A DNA stretch of 64,000 bases from Actinomadura macrotermitis (GTDB lineage Bacteria > Actinomycetota > Actinomycetes > Streptosporangiales > Streptosporangiaceae): contig NZ_WEGH01000004.1 in assembly GCF_009604375.1 (NCBI RefSeq), positions 310,001 to 374,000 of the forward strand. The letters are read 5' to 3'. Positions 36,464 to 44,582 of the stretch are shown piece by piece. Position 1 is the stretch's first letter. Each line of letters begins with the position of its first letter. The notes below the pieces were generated by a model. That model was not told the DNA's origin and ran no database searches. It worked only from the letters and a program-made list of their open reading frames with translations. Made by a program: the position numbers and the translations under genes.

Positions 36464-37912
36464 ATGACACAGCTGCGCGAGTACTCCAACCTGATCGGCG
36501 GCGAGCTGCGGCCGGCCGCGGGCGGCGGCACGCTGGGCTCGGTCGACCCGGCCACCGGCGAGGTCTGGGCCCGGGTCCCGCGCAGCACGGCACCCGACGC
36601 CGAGGCCGCCGTCGACGCCGCGCGCGCCGCGTTCCCCCAGTGGTCCGGCCTGCCCGCCGCGGCCCGCGCGCACTACCTGCGCAAGGTCGCGGGCGTGTTC
36701 GCCAAGAACGCCCAGGAGCTGGCGGAGCTGGAGACGCGCGACAACGGCCGCACGATCAGCGAGACGGCCAAGCGCGACCTGCCCGGCATGACCTACCTGT
36801 GGAACAACGCCGCCGCCGAGTGCGCGGCGGCGGCCGAGGGGCGCAGCGTGGACTTCGGGGCGTCCAGCCTGGGCGTCACCCGCCGCGAGCCGTACGGGGT
36901 GACGCTCGGCATCATCCCGTGGAACTCCCCCATCTCCACCCTGTCGGCCAAGGCCGCGTTCGCGCTGGCGGCGGGCAACACCGTGATCATCAAGCCGGCC
37001 GAGCAGGCCACGGTGTCCTCGCTGCGCGTCGGCGAGCTGCTGAAGGACGTGCTGCCGCCCGGCGCCCTCAACATCGTCTCGGGCCTCGGCGAGGAGGTCG
37101 GCGACCCGCTGGTGCGCAGCCGGCACGTCAACAAGATCAGCCTGACCGGCTCGGTGGACACCGCCCGGATCATCACCCGCGCGTCGGCGGACGCGCTGAA
37201 GCCGCTCGCGCTGGAGCTCGGCGGCAAGTCGCCCAACATCGTCTTCGCCGACGCCGACCTGGACAAGGCCGCCGCGGGCGTCACCACCCAGGCCATCTTC
37301 ACCGCCAACGCGGGCCAGATCTGCTACGGCGGCTCGCGCATCCTGATCCAGCGGCCCGTCTACGACGAGATGCTGCACCGGATGAAGGCGATCGCCGCGG
37401 GCATCCGGCTCGGCGACCCGATGTCGTCCGGGACCTCGATGGGCCCGATCGTGTCACGGGAGCAGTTCGAGCGCGTCACGTCCTACCTGGAGATCGGCGC
37501 CAAGGAGGGCGCCGAGCTGGTCTTCGGCGGCCGGTCCGGCGCCGAGGCCGTCGGCGACGAGCGGTTCGCCGGCGGCTACTGGGTCGAGCCGACCCTGTTC
37601 GCCACCGACGACAACGCGCTGCGGATCTGCCAGGAGGAGATCTTCGGCCCGGTCGCGGTCGTGCTGCCCTTCGACACCGAGGAGGAGGCCCTGGCGATCG
37701 CCAACGACTCGGTCTACGGCCTGGCCGCCGGCGTGTGGACCCGCGACCTCGGCACCGCCCAGCGCATGTTCCGCGGCCTGGAGACCGGCACGGTCTGGGT
37801 CAACACCTTCCGCAAGGTGATGTTCCCGCTGGAGGGCGTGAAGGACAGCGGCTACGGCCACGACTCCGTCCTCGCCTACACGCGCGAGAAAAGCGGCCTG
37901 TTCGAGTTCTGA
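36464..37912 (+). CDS. NAD(P)-dependent aldehyde dehydrogenase
   Basis: 482 residues. Active-site Glu lies in ALELGGKSPNIVFADADLD and the catalytic Cys in TANAGQICYGGSRI. The binding loop is IKPAEQATVSSL and the closing motif EEIFGPVAVVLPF. It oxidises an aldehyde to the acid. The palindrome directly upstream suggests substrate-induced control by a distant TetR protein. The gene stands alone, followed by a hairpin at 37921-37942. Confidence 0.9.
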   Translation: MTQLREYSNLIGGELRPAAGGGTLGSVDPATGEVWARVPRSTAPDAEAAVDAARAAFPQWSGLPAAARAHYLRKVAGVFAKNAQELAELETRDNGRTISETAKRDLPGMTYLWNNAAAECAAAAEGRSVDFGASSLGVTRREPYGVTLGIIPWNSPISTLSAKAAFALAAGNTVIIKPAEQATVSSLRVGELLKDVLPPGALNIVSGLGEEVGDPLVRSRHVNKISLTGSVDTARIITRASADALKPLALELGGKSPNIVFADADLDKAAAGVTTQAIFTANAGQICYGGSRILIQRPVYDEMLHRMKAIAAGIRLGDPMSSGTSMGPIVSREQFERVTSYLEIGAKEGAELVFGGRSGAEAVGDERFAGGYWVEPTLFATDDNALRICQEEIFGPVAVVLPFDTEEEALAIANDSVYGLAAGVWTRDLGTAQRMFRGLETGTVWVNTFRKVMFPLEGVKDSGYGHDSVLAYTREKSGLFEF

Positions 37913-37920
37913 CGCGGCGG

Positions 37921-37942
37921 CGCGGGCGGGGCGGCGCCCGCG
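37921..37942. terminator. Hairpin after the aldehyde dehydrogenase gene
   Basis: CGCGGGCG and its complement with a 6-base loop, 9 bases after the stop and between convergent genes. Confidence 0.6.
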
Positions 37943-37954
37943 CGCGCCTGCGGG

Positions 37955-38158
37955 TCAGACCTCGCGCTCCAGGGCGAGCATCGTGGACGGGCCGTCGGCC
38001 GAGACGATCGCCGCGTAGGCGTGCGCCAGGTTGGCCAGCGACGCGGCGTCCCGCGCGCCGGCGTCCTCGGCCATTTCCTCGGCCTGGCGGGAGATGGCCC
38101 GCAGCAGGGCGGTGCGGGCGGTGGTCTGGGCGTCGTCGGGGCTGTTCTCGCCGGTCAT
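37955..38158 (-). CDS. Small alpha-helical hypothetical protein
   Basis: 67 residues, ATG start, acidic and Ala-rich (ALLRAISRQAEEMAEDAG, ASLANLAHAYAAIV), probably two or three helices. No family recognised. It is followed by the aldehyde dehydrogenase terminator and preceded by the GNAT gene on the same strand. Codon use matches its neighbours, so it is likely real. Confidence 0.6.
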   Translation of the reverse strand: MTGENSPDDAQTTARTALLRAISRQAEEMAEDAGARDAASLANLAHAYAAIVSADGPSTMLALEREV

Positions 38159-38210
38159 CGGACCTCCCGGGGTTGGGCGACGGGAGGAGGCCTACCCCAG
38201 AAGATCGGCG

Positions 38211-38708
38211 TCAGTCCACCAGGGGGCTGCGGCGTTCCAGGAACACCACGTCCCGCCAGCGCGACCCGCCGCCGAACTCGTGCCGGCCCATCCGCTCGCG
38301 GACGCCGACCACCCGGAAGCCGAGCGCCTCGTGCAGCCGCAGGCTCGCGGTGTTCTCCGGGAAGATGCCGGCCTGCAGCGTCCACAGGCCGCCGCGCTCG
38401 CTGGAGTCGATCACGGCGCCGAGCAGCGCCCGGCCGACGCCGCGGCCCTGCGCGGCCGGGTGGATGTAGATCGACACCTCGGCGACGCCGCGCAGGACGG
38501 GGCGCGGCGAGATCGGCGACAGCGCCGCCCAGCCGAGCACCCGGTCGGCGTCGCGCGCGACCAGGCGGTGCTCGGGGAGCTTGCCCGCCGAGAACGCCTC
38601 CCAGGTGGGCGCGGCGGTGTCGAACGTGGCGTTCCCGCCGTCGATCCCGTACTGGAAGATGGCGAGCACCTCGTCGGCGTGCTCGGGCAGCATCGGCAGG
38701 ATTTCCAC
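38211..38708 (-). CDS. GNAT acetyltransferase of the phosphinothricin-acetyltransferase type
   Basis: 165 residues. The arrangement GNATFDTAAPTWEAF, AEVSIYIHPAAQGRGVGRALLGAVI (acetyl-CoA site QGRGVG) and GIFPENTASLRLHEALGFRVVGV follows the PAT/Bar/MddA subgroup. Such enzymes acetylate phosphinothricin, methionine sulfoximine or similar amino acids. Most chromosomal homologues act on other amines, so the substrate is open. Confidence 0.83.
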   Translation of the reverse strand: MEILPMLPEHADEVLAIFQYGIDGGNATFDTAAPTWEAFSAGKLPEHRLVARDADRVLGWAALSPISPRPVLRGVAEVSIYIHPAAQGRGVGRALLGAVIDSSERGGLWTLQAGIFPENTASLRLHEALGFRVVGVRERMGRHEFGGGSRWRDVVFLERRSPLVD

Positions 38709-38753
38709 GGCAACAGAGTACGGACCGGACAGCGGCCGACAAAACGGCGTCGG

Positions 38754-39434
38754 TCAGCCGCCCTGCAGGTAGGCCAGGGTCTGCCGCAGCTCGGCGTCGA
38801 TGACGGCCCGGGCCGCGCCCGGGTCGCGGTCGCGGATCGCCCGGACCAGGCCGGCGTGCGCGGCACGGCCGTGCTCGGCGTCGGCGGCGCGGGCGTCGAC
38901 CAGGCGCACCAGGTCCAGCAGCCCGGCCCGCAGGACCGGCACGAACTCGGCGAACAGATCGGCCAGCAGCGGGTTGTGCGCGGCGGTCACCGCGGCGACG
39001 TGCAGCGCGATGTCGGCGTCGACGAACACCTCGTCGGACGCCTCGGCGACGGCCCGGTTCCGCGCGGCGAGCGCCGCGTCCAGGACGGCCAGGTCCTCGT
39101 CCGTGCGCCGTTCGGCGGCCAGCTCGGCGGCCCGCACCTCGATCATCATCCGGATCTCGTAGACGTCGACGACGGAGGCGCGGCGCAGCCGGGCCCGCAG
39201 GTCCTCCGCGGGCTCGGTGGCGACGACGAACACGCCCGCGCCCTGCCGGGTCCGCAGCAGCCCGGCGCCCGTCAGCGCCCGGATCGCCTCGCGGACGGTG
39301 GAGCGCCCCACCCCGAGCTCCCTGGCCAGGGTCGTCTCTCCCGGCAGCTTCGCGCCGACCGGCCACACCCCGGCGGTGATCTGTTCCCGCAGGTGGGCGG
39401 CGGCCTGTTCGACGAGCGGGCTGGGACGGAGCAT
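38754..39434 (-). CDS. FadR-type GntR transcriptional regulator
   Basis: 226 residues from ATG 39434; a TTG at 39452 is possible but overlaps the operator and has no ribosome site. Winged helix KLPGETTLARELGVGRSTVREAIRALTGAGLLRTRQGAGVFV, then an all-helical FCD effector domain with the likely metal residues in DADIALHVAAVTAAHNPLL and HGRAAHAGLVRAI. It is divergent from leuA. An inverted repeat at 39452-39474 is its probable operator, so it may regulate itself and leuA. Confidence 0.88.
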   Translation of the reverse strand: MLRPSPLVEQAAAHLREQITAGVWPVGAKLPGETTLARELGVGRSTVREAIRALTGAGLLRTRQGAGVFVVATEPAEDLRARLRRASVVDVYEIRMMIEVRAAELAAERRTDEDLAVLDAALAARNRAVAEASDEVFVDADIALHVAAVTAAHNPLLADLFAEFVPVLRAGLLDLVRLVDARAADAEHGRAAHAGLVRAIRDRDPGAARAVIDAELRQTLAYLQGG

Positions 39435-39451
39435 GGCGATGTGGCCCTTCA

Positions 39452-39474
39452 ACTTGTCTGAGGAGCTGACAAGT
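39452..39474. promoter_or_regulatory. GntR operator overlapping the predicted leuA promoter
   Basis: ACTTGTC and GACAAGT, a perfect 7-bp inverted repeat with 9-base spacer. It covers the -35 and most of the spacer of the predicted leuA promoter at 39454-39483. Confidence 0.65.
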
Positions 39475-39483
39475 GTCTAGAGT
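39454..39483 (+). promoter_or_regulatory. Predicted leuA leader promoter
   Basis: TTGTCT (39454-39459) and TAGAGT (39478-39483) with an 18-base spacer. The transcript would begin at about 39490, directly at the leader-peptide ATG, so the leader would be translated without a ribosome site. Confidence 0.5.
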
Positions 39484-39490
39484 ACCGGGC

Positions 39491-39535
39491 ATGACGTGGC
39501 AGGCGCTTCTTCTCGGCCGCCGCGGCGGGGCCTGA
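39491..39535 (+). CDS. leuA leader peptide
   Basis: A 14-residue ORF, MTWQALLLGRRGGA, with three consecutive Leu codons (CTT CTT CTC at 39506-39514). It lies 69 bases before the leuA start and is followed by mutually exclusive stem options. This is the classic layout of leucine attenuation: ribosomes stalled at Leu codons would free the antiterminator. There is no Shine-Dalgarno; the ATG falls at the predicted transcript start. Confidence 0.78.
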   Translation: MTWQALLLGRRGGA

Positions 39536-39575
39536 ACCGACCGGCACCCCGCCGCGGGGTCCGATGCTGCCGGTC
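39520..39575 (+). terminator. leuA attenuator
   Basis: Terminator form: GACCGGCA (39539-39546) pairs with TGCCGGTC (39568-39575), enclosing a CCCC/GGGG stem. Antiterminator form: CCGCGGCGGGG (39520-39530, in the leader ORF) pairs perfectly with CCCCGCCGCGG (39547-39557), which disrupts the terminator. Confidence 0.7.
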
Positions 39576-39604
39576 GTCTCTCCGGCACGACGAAGGAACC
39601 CCAC

Positions 39605-41356
39605 GTGAACCACGCCCTGCGCACGCCCGCCGGCCCCGTCCCCGACGGCGCGCCCTTCTGGAACCCCCAGCGCGGCGGCTCCATGCCCTCGCACCGTTAC
39701 CGGCCCGCCCACCAGCGCGTCACGGTGCCCGATTTCGACCGCTCCTGGCCGACCGCCCGGATCACCGAGGCCCCGCTGTGGGTGCCCGTCGACCTGCGCG
39801 ACGGCAACCAGGCCCTCGCCGAGCCGATGGACCCCGCCCGCAAGCGCCGCATGTTCGACCTGCTGGTGGCGATGGGCTTCAAGGAGATCGAGGTCGGCTA
39901 CCCCTCGGCGAGCCAGGCCGACTTCGACTTCGTCCGCGACCTGGCCGAGCCCGGCGCCGTCCCCGGCGACGTCACCATCGTGGTGTTCACCCCCGCCATC
40001 CCCGAGCTGATCGAGCGCACCTTCGCCTCGATCGAGGGCGTCGAACGCGCCGTCGTGCACCTGTACACCGCGACCGCGCCGGTCTGGCGCGAGGTCGTCC
40101 TCGGCCGCGACCGCGACGGCGTGCACCGGCTGGTCATGGACGGCGCCGCGCACGTCGCGCGGCTCGCCGGCGACCGCCCCGGCGTCCGCTTCCAGTTCTC
40201 CCCCGAGGTCTTCAACCAGACCGAGCCCGAATACGCGCTGCGGGTGTGCGACGACGTCACCGCCCTGTGGGACGCCTCGCCCGACCGGCCGGTGGTCCTC
40301 AACCTGCCCGCCACCGTCGAGATCGCCACCCCCAACCTCTACGCCGACCAGATCGAGTTCATGCACCGCCACCTGGCCCGCCGCGACGCGGTGATCCTGT
40401 CGGTGCACCCGCACAACGACCGCGGCACCGGCGTCGCGTGCGCCGAGCTCGCCCTGCTGGCCGGCGCGCAGCGCGTCGAGGGCTGCCTGTTCGGCAACGG
40501 CGAGCGCACCGGCAACGTCGACCTGGTCACGCTCGCGCTGAACCTGCACACCCAGGGCGTGGACCCCCGGCTGGACCTGTCCGACATCGACGAGATCCGC
40601 CGCACCGTCGAGCACTGCAACCGGCTGCCGGTGCCCGACCGCCACCCCTACGCCGGCGCCCTGGTCCACACCGCCTTCTCCGGCACCCACCAGGACGCCA
40701 TCCGCAAGGGCATGGCGCACCACGCCGCGCGCGCCGCCGACCTCGGCGTCCCCGCCGCCGAAGCCCCCTGGGACGTCCCCTACCTGCCGATCGACCCGGC
40801 CGACCTCGGCCGCTCCTACGAGGCCGTGATCCGCGTCAACAGCCAGTCCGGCAAGGGCGGCATCGCCTACCTGCTGCAGACCGAGCACGGCCTGGACCTG
40901 CCGCGCCGGCTCCAGATCGAGTTCGCCAAGGCCGTCCAGCGCGAGACCGACGGCAGCGGCGCCGAGATGACCGCCAAGGAACTGGGCGACCTCTTCCGCA
41001 CCGAGTACCTGGACCGCGCCGACACCGGACCGGTCCAGCTGACCGGCTGGCGGACGGCGCACACCGGCCCGGAACGGCACGACTTCACCGGCACCCTGCG
41101 GATCGACGGCCGCGAGGGCGAATACAGCGGCAGTGGCAATGGGCCGCTGTCGGCCCTGACGGCCGCATTGGGGGCCGCCGGGATCAGGGTCGATGTGCTG
41201 GACTACGTCGAACATGCGACTGGGCCGGGGCAGGGGGCGGCTGCCGTCGCCTATGTCGAGTGCCGGGTGAACGGCGTGACGCGGTGGGGTGCGGGACAGG
41301 ACACGTCGGTGCTGACGGCGTCGATCCGGGCTGTGCTGTCGGCTGTTAATCGCTAG
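39605..41356 (+). CDS. leuA: 2-isopropylmalate synthase
   Basis: 583 residues, GTG start with AAGGA 8 bases upstream. HMGL-like barrel with VDLRDGNQALAEPMD (metal Asp) and SVHPHNDRGTGVACAELALLAGAQRVEGCLFGNGERTGN, then a C-terminal LeuA regulatory domain that binds leucine in this family (GPVQLTGWRTAH onward). It condenses acetyl-CoA with 2-oxoisovalerate, the first committed step of leucine synthesis. It is controlled by the attenuator upstream and perhaps by the divergent GntR protein. Confidence 0.95.
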   Translation: MNHALRTPAGPVPDGAPFWNPQRGGSMPSHRYRPAHQRVTVPDFDRSWPTARITEAPLWVPVDLRDGNQALAEPMDPARKRRMFDLLVAMGFKEIEVGYPSASQADFDFVRDLAEPGAVPGDVTIVVFTPAIPELIERTFASIEGVERAVVHLYTATAPVWREVVLGRDRDGVHRLVMDGAAHVARLAGDRPGVRFQFSPEVFNQTEPEYALRVCDDVTALWDASPDRPVVLNLPATVEIATPNLYADQIEFMHRHLARRDAVILSVHPHNDRGTGVACAELALLAGAQRVEGCLFGNGERTGNVDLVTLALNLHTQGVDPRLDLSDIDEIRRTVEHCNRLPVPDRHPYAGALVHTAFSGTHQDAIRKGMAHHAARAADLGVPAAEAPWDVPYLPIDPADLGRSYEAVIRVNSQSGKGGIAYLLQTEHGLDLPRRLQIEFAKAVQRETDGSGAEMTAKELGDLFRTEYLDRADTGPVQLTGWRTAHTGPERHDFTGTLRIDGREGEYSGSGNGPLSALTAALGAAGIRVDVLDYVEHATGPGQGAAAVAYVECRVNGVTRWGAGQDTSVLTASIRAVLSAVNR

Positions 41357-41421
41357 GAGTAGGTGGGGGCTGGGGTTAGACCCTGTCTCTTGTGGGGGCG
41401 ACCCCCATACCCCCTATAGGC

Positions 41422-41458
41422 GAGCCCGGGGTCTTTCGGAATGAAAGGTCCCGGGCTC
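41422..41458. terminator. Bidirectional terminator after leuA
   Basis: GAGCCCGGG (41422-41430) pairs with CCCGGGCTC (41450-41458), with an inner CTTTC/GAAAG stem, followed by TTTCG. It lies between convergent genes. Confidence 0.82.
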
Positions 41459-41482
41459 TTTCGAGGCGAAAGGTGGGCAGGC

Positions 41483-41671
41483 TCAGCGCTTGCCGACCGA
41501 CCGGCGCCAGGAGAAGCCGGTGCCGGGGATGCGGAAGGTCATCGTCTTCCGGCCGTCCGCGCCCTTGGTGTAGCGCGCCCCGCGGCCGCCGACGCTGTGG
41601 CCGACGCCCTGCTTGGAGAAGTTGAGGCGGAAGGGGCCCACCTTCATGGATTTGCGGTAGCTCCAGCCCAT
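41483..41671 (-). CDS. DUF4236 small protein
   Basis: 62 residues: YRKSMKVGPFRLNFSKQGVGHSVGGRGARYTKG and TFRIPGTGFSWRRSVG match the DUF4236 family, which covers almost the whole protein. The function of this family is unknown; it is basic and probably a small beta fold. It begins 86 bases after the NDH-2 gene on the same strand and may share its transcript. Confidence 0.82.
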   Translation of the reverse strand: MGWSYRKSMKVGPFRLNFSKQGVGHSVGGRGARYTKGADGRKTMTFRIPGTGFSWRRSVGKR

Positions 41672-41757
41672 CGTGTCCTCCCAGGTTCTGCGTTGCCCGG
41701 AGGCTTCCCAGAACGGGACGGTCCATTCCGGTGCGGGTGGGTCCGTGCTCCTTGATG

Positions 41758-43134
41758 TCAGGTCGGCCGGTGTGACCGCGCACCGCCGGATGACGCGGTC
41801 GCCTTCTCGGATTTGCCGCGTTTGGCGGAACCGTCGGAGTGAGCGTCCGCGGCGGGGTAGATGCCCAGCTGCTCCACCGCCGTCAGCGCCGCGTGGGAGC
41901 CGGGGACGAGGCCGAAGGAGATCGGTGCGGGCCGCGTGACGGCGTGCATGATCCAGTCGGAGGCGAGCCGCACCTGGTTGCTGAGCGACTCCAGCGACAT
42001 CAGGTGGTAGGCGCTGGCCACCGCCTTGGCCGGGGCCCCGGTCAGCGGGACGTGCAGCGGGCTGGCGACGCCCTTCAGGCCGCCGAGGTCGGCGACCATG
42101 CCGAGGTCGTGGTGGCGGTAGGGGCGGGCCTCCCCGTGGCCGAGCGAGGCGGCGACGTTGCGGGCGAGGGCCGGGCCCTGCCGCATGGCGTGCTGGGCGG
42201 TCTGGCCGCACAGGGCGCCGTCGCCGCCGGTCAGGTCCGGGACGGCCGCGGCGTCGCCGAGGGCGAACACGCCCGGATGGCCCGGGACCGCCATCTCGGC
42301 GGTCACCACGAGGCGCCCGCGCTCGGTCGGGAGCCCGAGCCCCTCGATGAGGGGGCTGGCCGACACGCCCGCCGTCCACACCAGCATGCGGCAGGGCACC
42401 TTGGTGCCGTCGGTGAGCGTCGCCGAGTCGGCGGTCACCTCCTGCACCGACATCCCGAGCCGTACCTCGATGCCCTGGGCCCGCAGCGCCTTCAGCGCCT
42501 TGGCCGGCAGGTCGCCGCCGAGCTGGGGCATCACCGAGTCGGCCATGTCGAGCAGGATCCACCGGGTCCTCGTCCGCGGCGCGGCGGCGTCCGCCAGCCG
42601 GCGCGCCTGCGCGATGTACTCCGCCCCGGCCAGGCCCGCGCCCACGACGATGAACGTGGTGAGCGCCTCGCGTTCGGCCGGGTCCCGGGTGGTGGCCGCC
42701 ATGTCCAGGTTGGCCAGCACCCGGTCGACGAGGTACACCGCCTCGGTGATGGTCTTGAACCCGTGGGCGTGCTCCTTGAGCCCGGGGATGTCGAAGATCC
42801 TGGTGACGGCGCCCGGCGCGAGGACGAGCCGGTCCCAGCTCAGCTCGCTGTCGCGGTCCCGCGGGTCCCGGACCGTGACCTTCTTCCCGGTCAGGTCGAC
42901 GTCGGTGACGCTGCCGCGCACGAAGCGGGTGTGCTTGAGGGTCCGCAGCGGCACCGCCACCGACGCCGGATGCACGCGGCCACCGGCGACATGGGGCAGC
43001 AGCGGGGTGTAGAGGTGGTAGTTCTTCGGGTTCACCAGGACCAGCTCGGCGGCGCCCCTGGGCAGCCTGCGCTGAAGCGTCCTCAGGAGGTGAAAGCCCC
43101 CGAACCCCGCTCCGACGACGACGATGCGTTTCAT
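41758..43134 (-). CDS. ndh: Type II NADH dehydrogenase (NDH-2)
   Basis: 458 residues. FAD site MKRIVVVGAGFGGFHLLRTLQ at the N-terminus, NADH site FIVVGAGLAGAEYIAQA in the middle, and the second FAD contact GVFALGDAAAVPDL. The C-terminus (about 360-420) holds the amphipathic membrane-binding part. It passes electrons from NADH to menaquinone without pumping protons. It starts 14 bases after the zwf stop, so zwf, ndh and the upstream epimerase are probably co-transcribed. The last 20 or so residues are Ser/Lys-rich and look like a disordered tail. Confidence 0.88.
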   Translation of the reverse strand: MKRIVVVGAGFGGFHLLRTLQRRLPRGAAELVLVNPKNYHLYTPLLPHVAGGRVHPASVAVPLRTLKHTRFVRGSVTDVDLTGKKVTVRDPRDRDSELSWDRLVLAPGAVTRIFDIPGLKEHAHGFKTITEAVYLVDRVLANLDMAATTRDPAEREALTTFIVVGAGLAGAEYIAQARRLADAAAPRTRTRWILLDMADSVMPQLGGDLPAKALKALRAQGIEVRLGMSVQEVTADSATLTDGTKVPCRMLVWTAGVSASPLIEGLGLPTERGRLVVTAEMAVPGHPGVFALGDAAAVPDLTGGDGALCGQTAQHAMRQGPALARNVAASLGHGEARPYRHHDLGMVADLGGLKGVASPLHVPLTGAPAKAVASAYHLMSLESLSNQVRLASDWIMHAVTRPAPISFGLVPGSHAALTAVEQLGIYPAADAHSDGSAKRGKSEKATASSGGARSHRPT

Positions 43135-43148
43135 TTCCTTGTCCCCCC

Positions 43149-44546
43149 TCAGCTTTGCGGCATGTTCGCCGGGGGGTTGTGCCATCCGTCGGGCCCGGGA
43201 AGCGTGGCCGCGCTCTCGGGTCCCCAGGAGCCCTGCTCATAGGTGACGGGCCGGTCCGGGGAGTCGATGATGTCGCCGACGATGCGCCAGCACTCCTCGA
43301 TCGCGTGCATCTCGGCGAAGAACTCGCCGTTGCCGGTGATCGCGGCCTCGAAGATGTTCTCGTACGGCTTCTCCTCGCGCCCGATGTGGTCCTTGAAGTC
43401 CACCGAGACCGGCACCACGGTGGGCGGCCTGCCCTCCTCGGGGTTCTCCAGCACCATCTCGATGGTCAGGCCGGTGCGCTGCTCGAAACGGAACCGCAGC
43501 ACGTTGGGCACGGCCTTCCCGTCCCGGCCGGGGAACAGGTCGACGACCGGGCGGCGCAACCGCATCACCATGTCGGTGTCGGTGACCTTCAGGCTCTTGC
43601 CGCTGCGCAGGTAGAACGGCACGCCCTGCCAGCGCCAGTTGTCGATCCACAGCCGGGCGGCGACGTAGGTCTCGGTGGTGGAGTCCCGCTTGACGCCGTC
43701 GACGTCCTGGTACCCCCGGTACTGGCCGCGCACGGTCTCGGCCGGGTCGATCTTGCGGGTGGCGTTCAGGACGCGCCACTTCTCCAGCCGCAGCCCGTCG
43801 GCGCCGGGCTTGGCGGGCGGGTCCATCGCCACCAGCGCGAACACCTGGAGGAGGTGGTTCTGGACCACGTCGCGGACGCAGCCGACGGGGTCGTAGAACG
43901 AGCCGCGGTCGGCGACGTCGAAGTTCTCCAGCAGGTTGATCTCGACGCGCTCGACATGGTCGCGGTTCCAGATGGCCGACAGCAGCGTGTTGGAGAACCG
44001 CGCGGCCTGCAGGCCCTCGATGGCGGTGTTGCCGAGGAAGTGGTCGACCCGGAAGAGGTGCTCCTCGTCGAAGTACTGCGTCAGGTCGCGGTCGAGTTTG
44101 CGCGCCGATTCCAGGTCGTGCCCGAAGGGCTTCTCCACGACCAGCCGGGAGTTATCGTTCAGGCCGGCGCCCGCCAGCCCGGCGGCGACGGTGGTGAACA
44201 GGAAGGGCGGGACGGCGAGGTAGTGGGCGGCGAAGCCCTTGCCCTTCAGCTTGTCGGCCAGGCGGTTGAAGGTCGCGCCCTCCTTGAAGTCGCCGTTGAC
44301 CATGGTGAGCTGCGCGGCGAGCTCGCCGAAGACCTTCTCGTCGATGTCGATCGATTCGGAGATCGAGGCGTGGGCGTGCTCCACCAGGTCCGCGTCGGTC
44401 CAGTCGGAGACGGCCACGCCCACCACCGGGATGCCCAGCGCCCCTCGCTCGGTCAGCCGGTACAGGGCCGGGAACAGCATCTTCTTGGCCAGGTCGCCGG
44501 TGATGCCGAACAGGACGAACACGTCCGCCTTCTGCGGGTTGCCCAT
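43149..44546 (-). CDS. zwf: Glucose-6-phosphate 1-dehydrogenase
   Basis: 465 residues. NADP site FVLFGITGDLAKKMLFPAL, LVVEKPFGHDLESARKL, the active-site block EEHLFRVDHFLGN and the substrate site YLRSGKSLKVTDTDMV. It oxidises glucose-6-phosphate to 6-phosphogluconolactone. It is somewhat short for the family (about 490-510 residues). The usual actinomycete zwf partners opcA, pgl, tal and tkt are absent here. Instead it lies between an aldose epimerase and NDH-2, which would suit a glucose-oxidising side route feeding reductant to respiration. It may be a second zwf copy. Confidence 0.92.
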   Translation of the reverse strand: MGNPQKADVFVLFGITGDLAKKMLFPALYRLTERGALGIPVVGVAVSDWTDADLVEHAHASISESIDIDEKVFGELAAQLTMVNGDFKEGATFNRLADKLKGKGFAAHYLAVPPFLFTTVAAGLAGAGLNDNSRLVVEKPFGHDLESARKLDRDLTQYFDEEHLFRVDHFLGNTAIEGLQAARFSNTLLSAIWNRDHVERVEINLLENFDVADRGSFYDPVGCVRDVVQNHLLQVFALVAMDPPAKPGADGLRLEKWRVLNATRKIDPAETVRGQYRGYQDVDGVKRDSTTETYVAARLWIDNWRWQGVPFYLRSGKSLKVTDTDMVMRLRRPVVDLFPGRDGKAVPNVLRFRFEQRTGLTIEMVLENPEEGRPPTVVPVSVDFKDHIGREEKPYENIFEAAITGNGEFFAEMHAIEECWRIVGDIIDSPDRPVTYEQGSWGPESAATLPGPDGWHNPPANMPQS

Positions 44547-44582
44547 GGCTGGTGAGTCCTTCCAGAAAGTGGTCCCGGCCGG

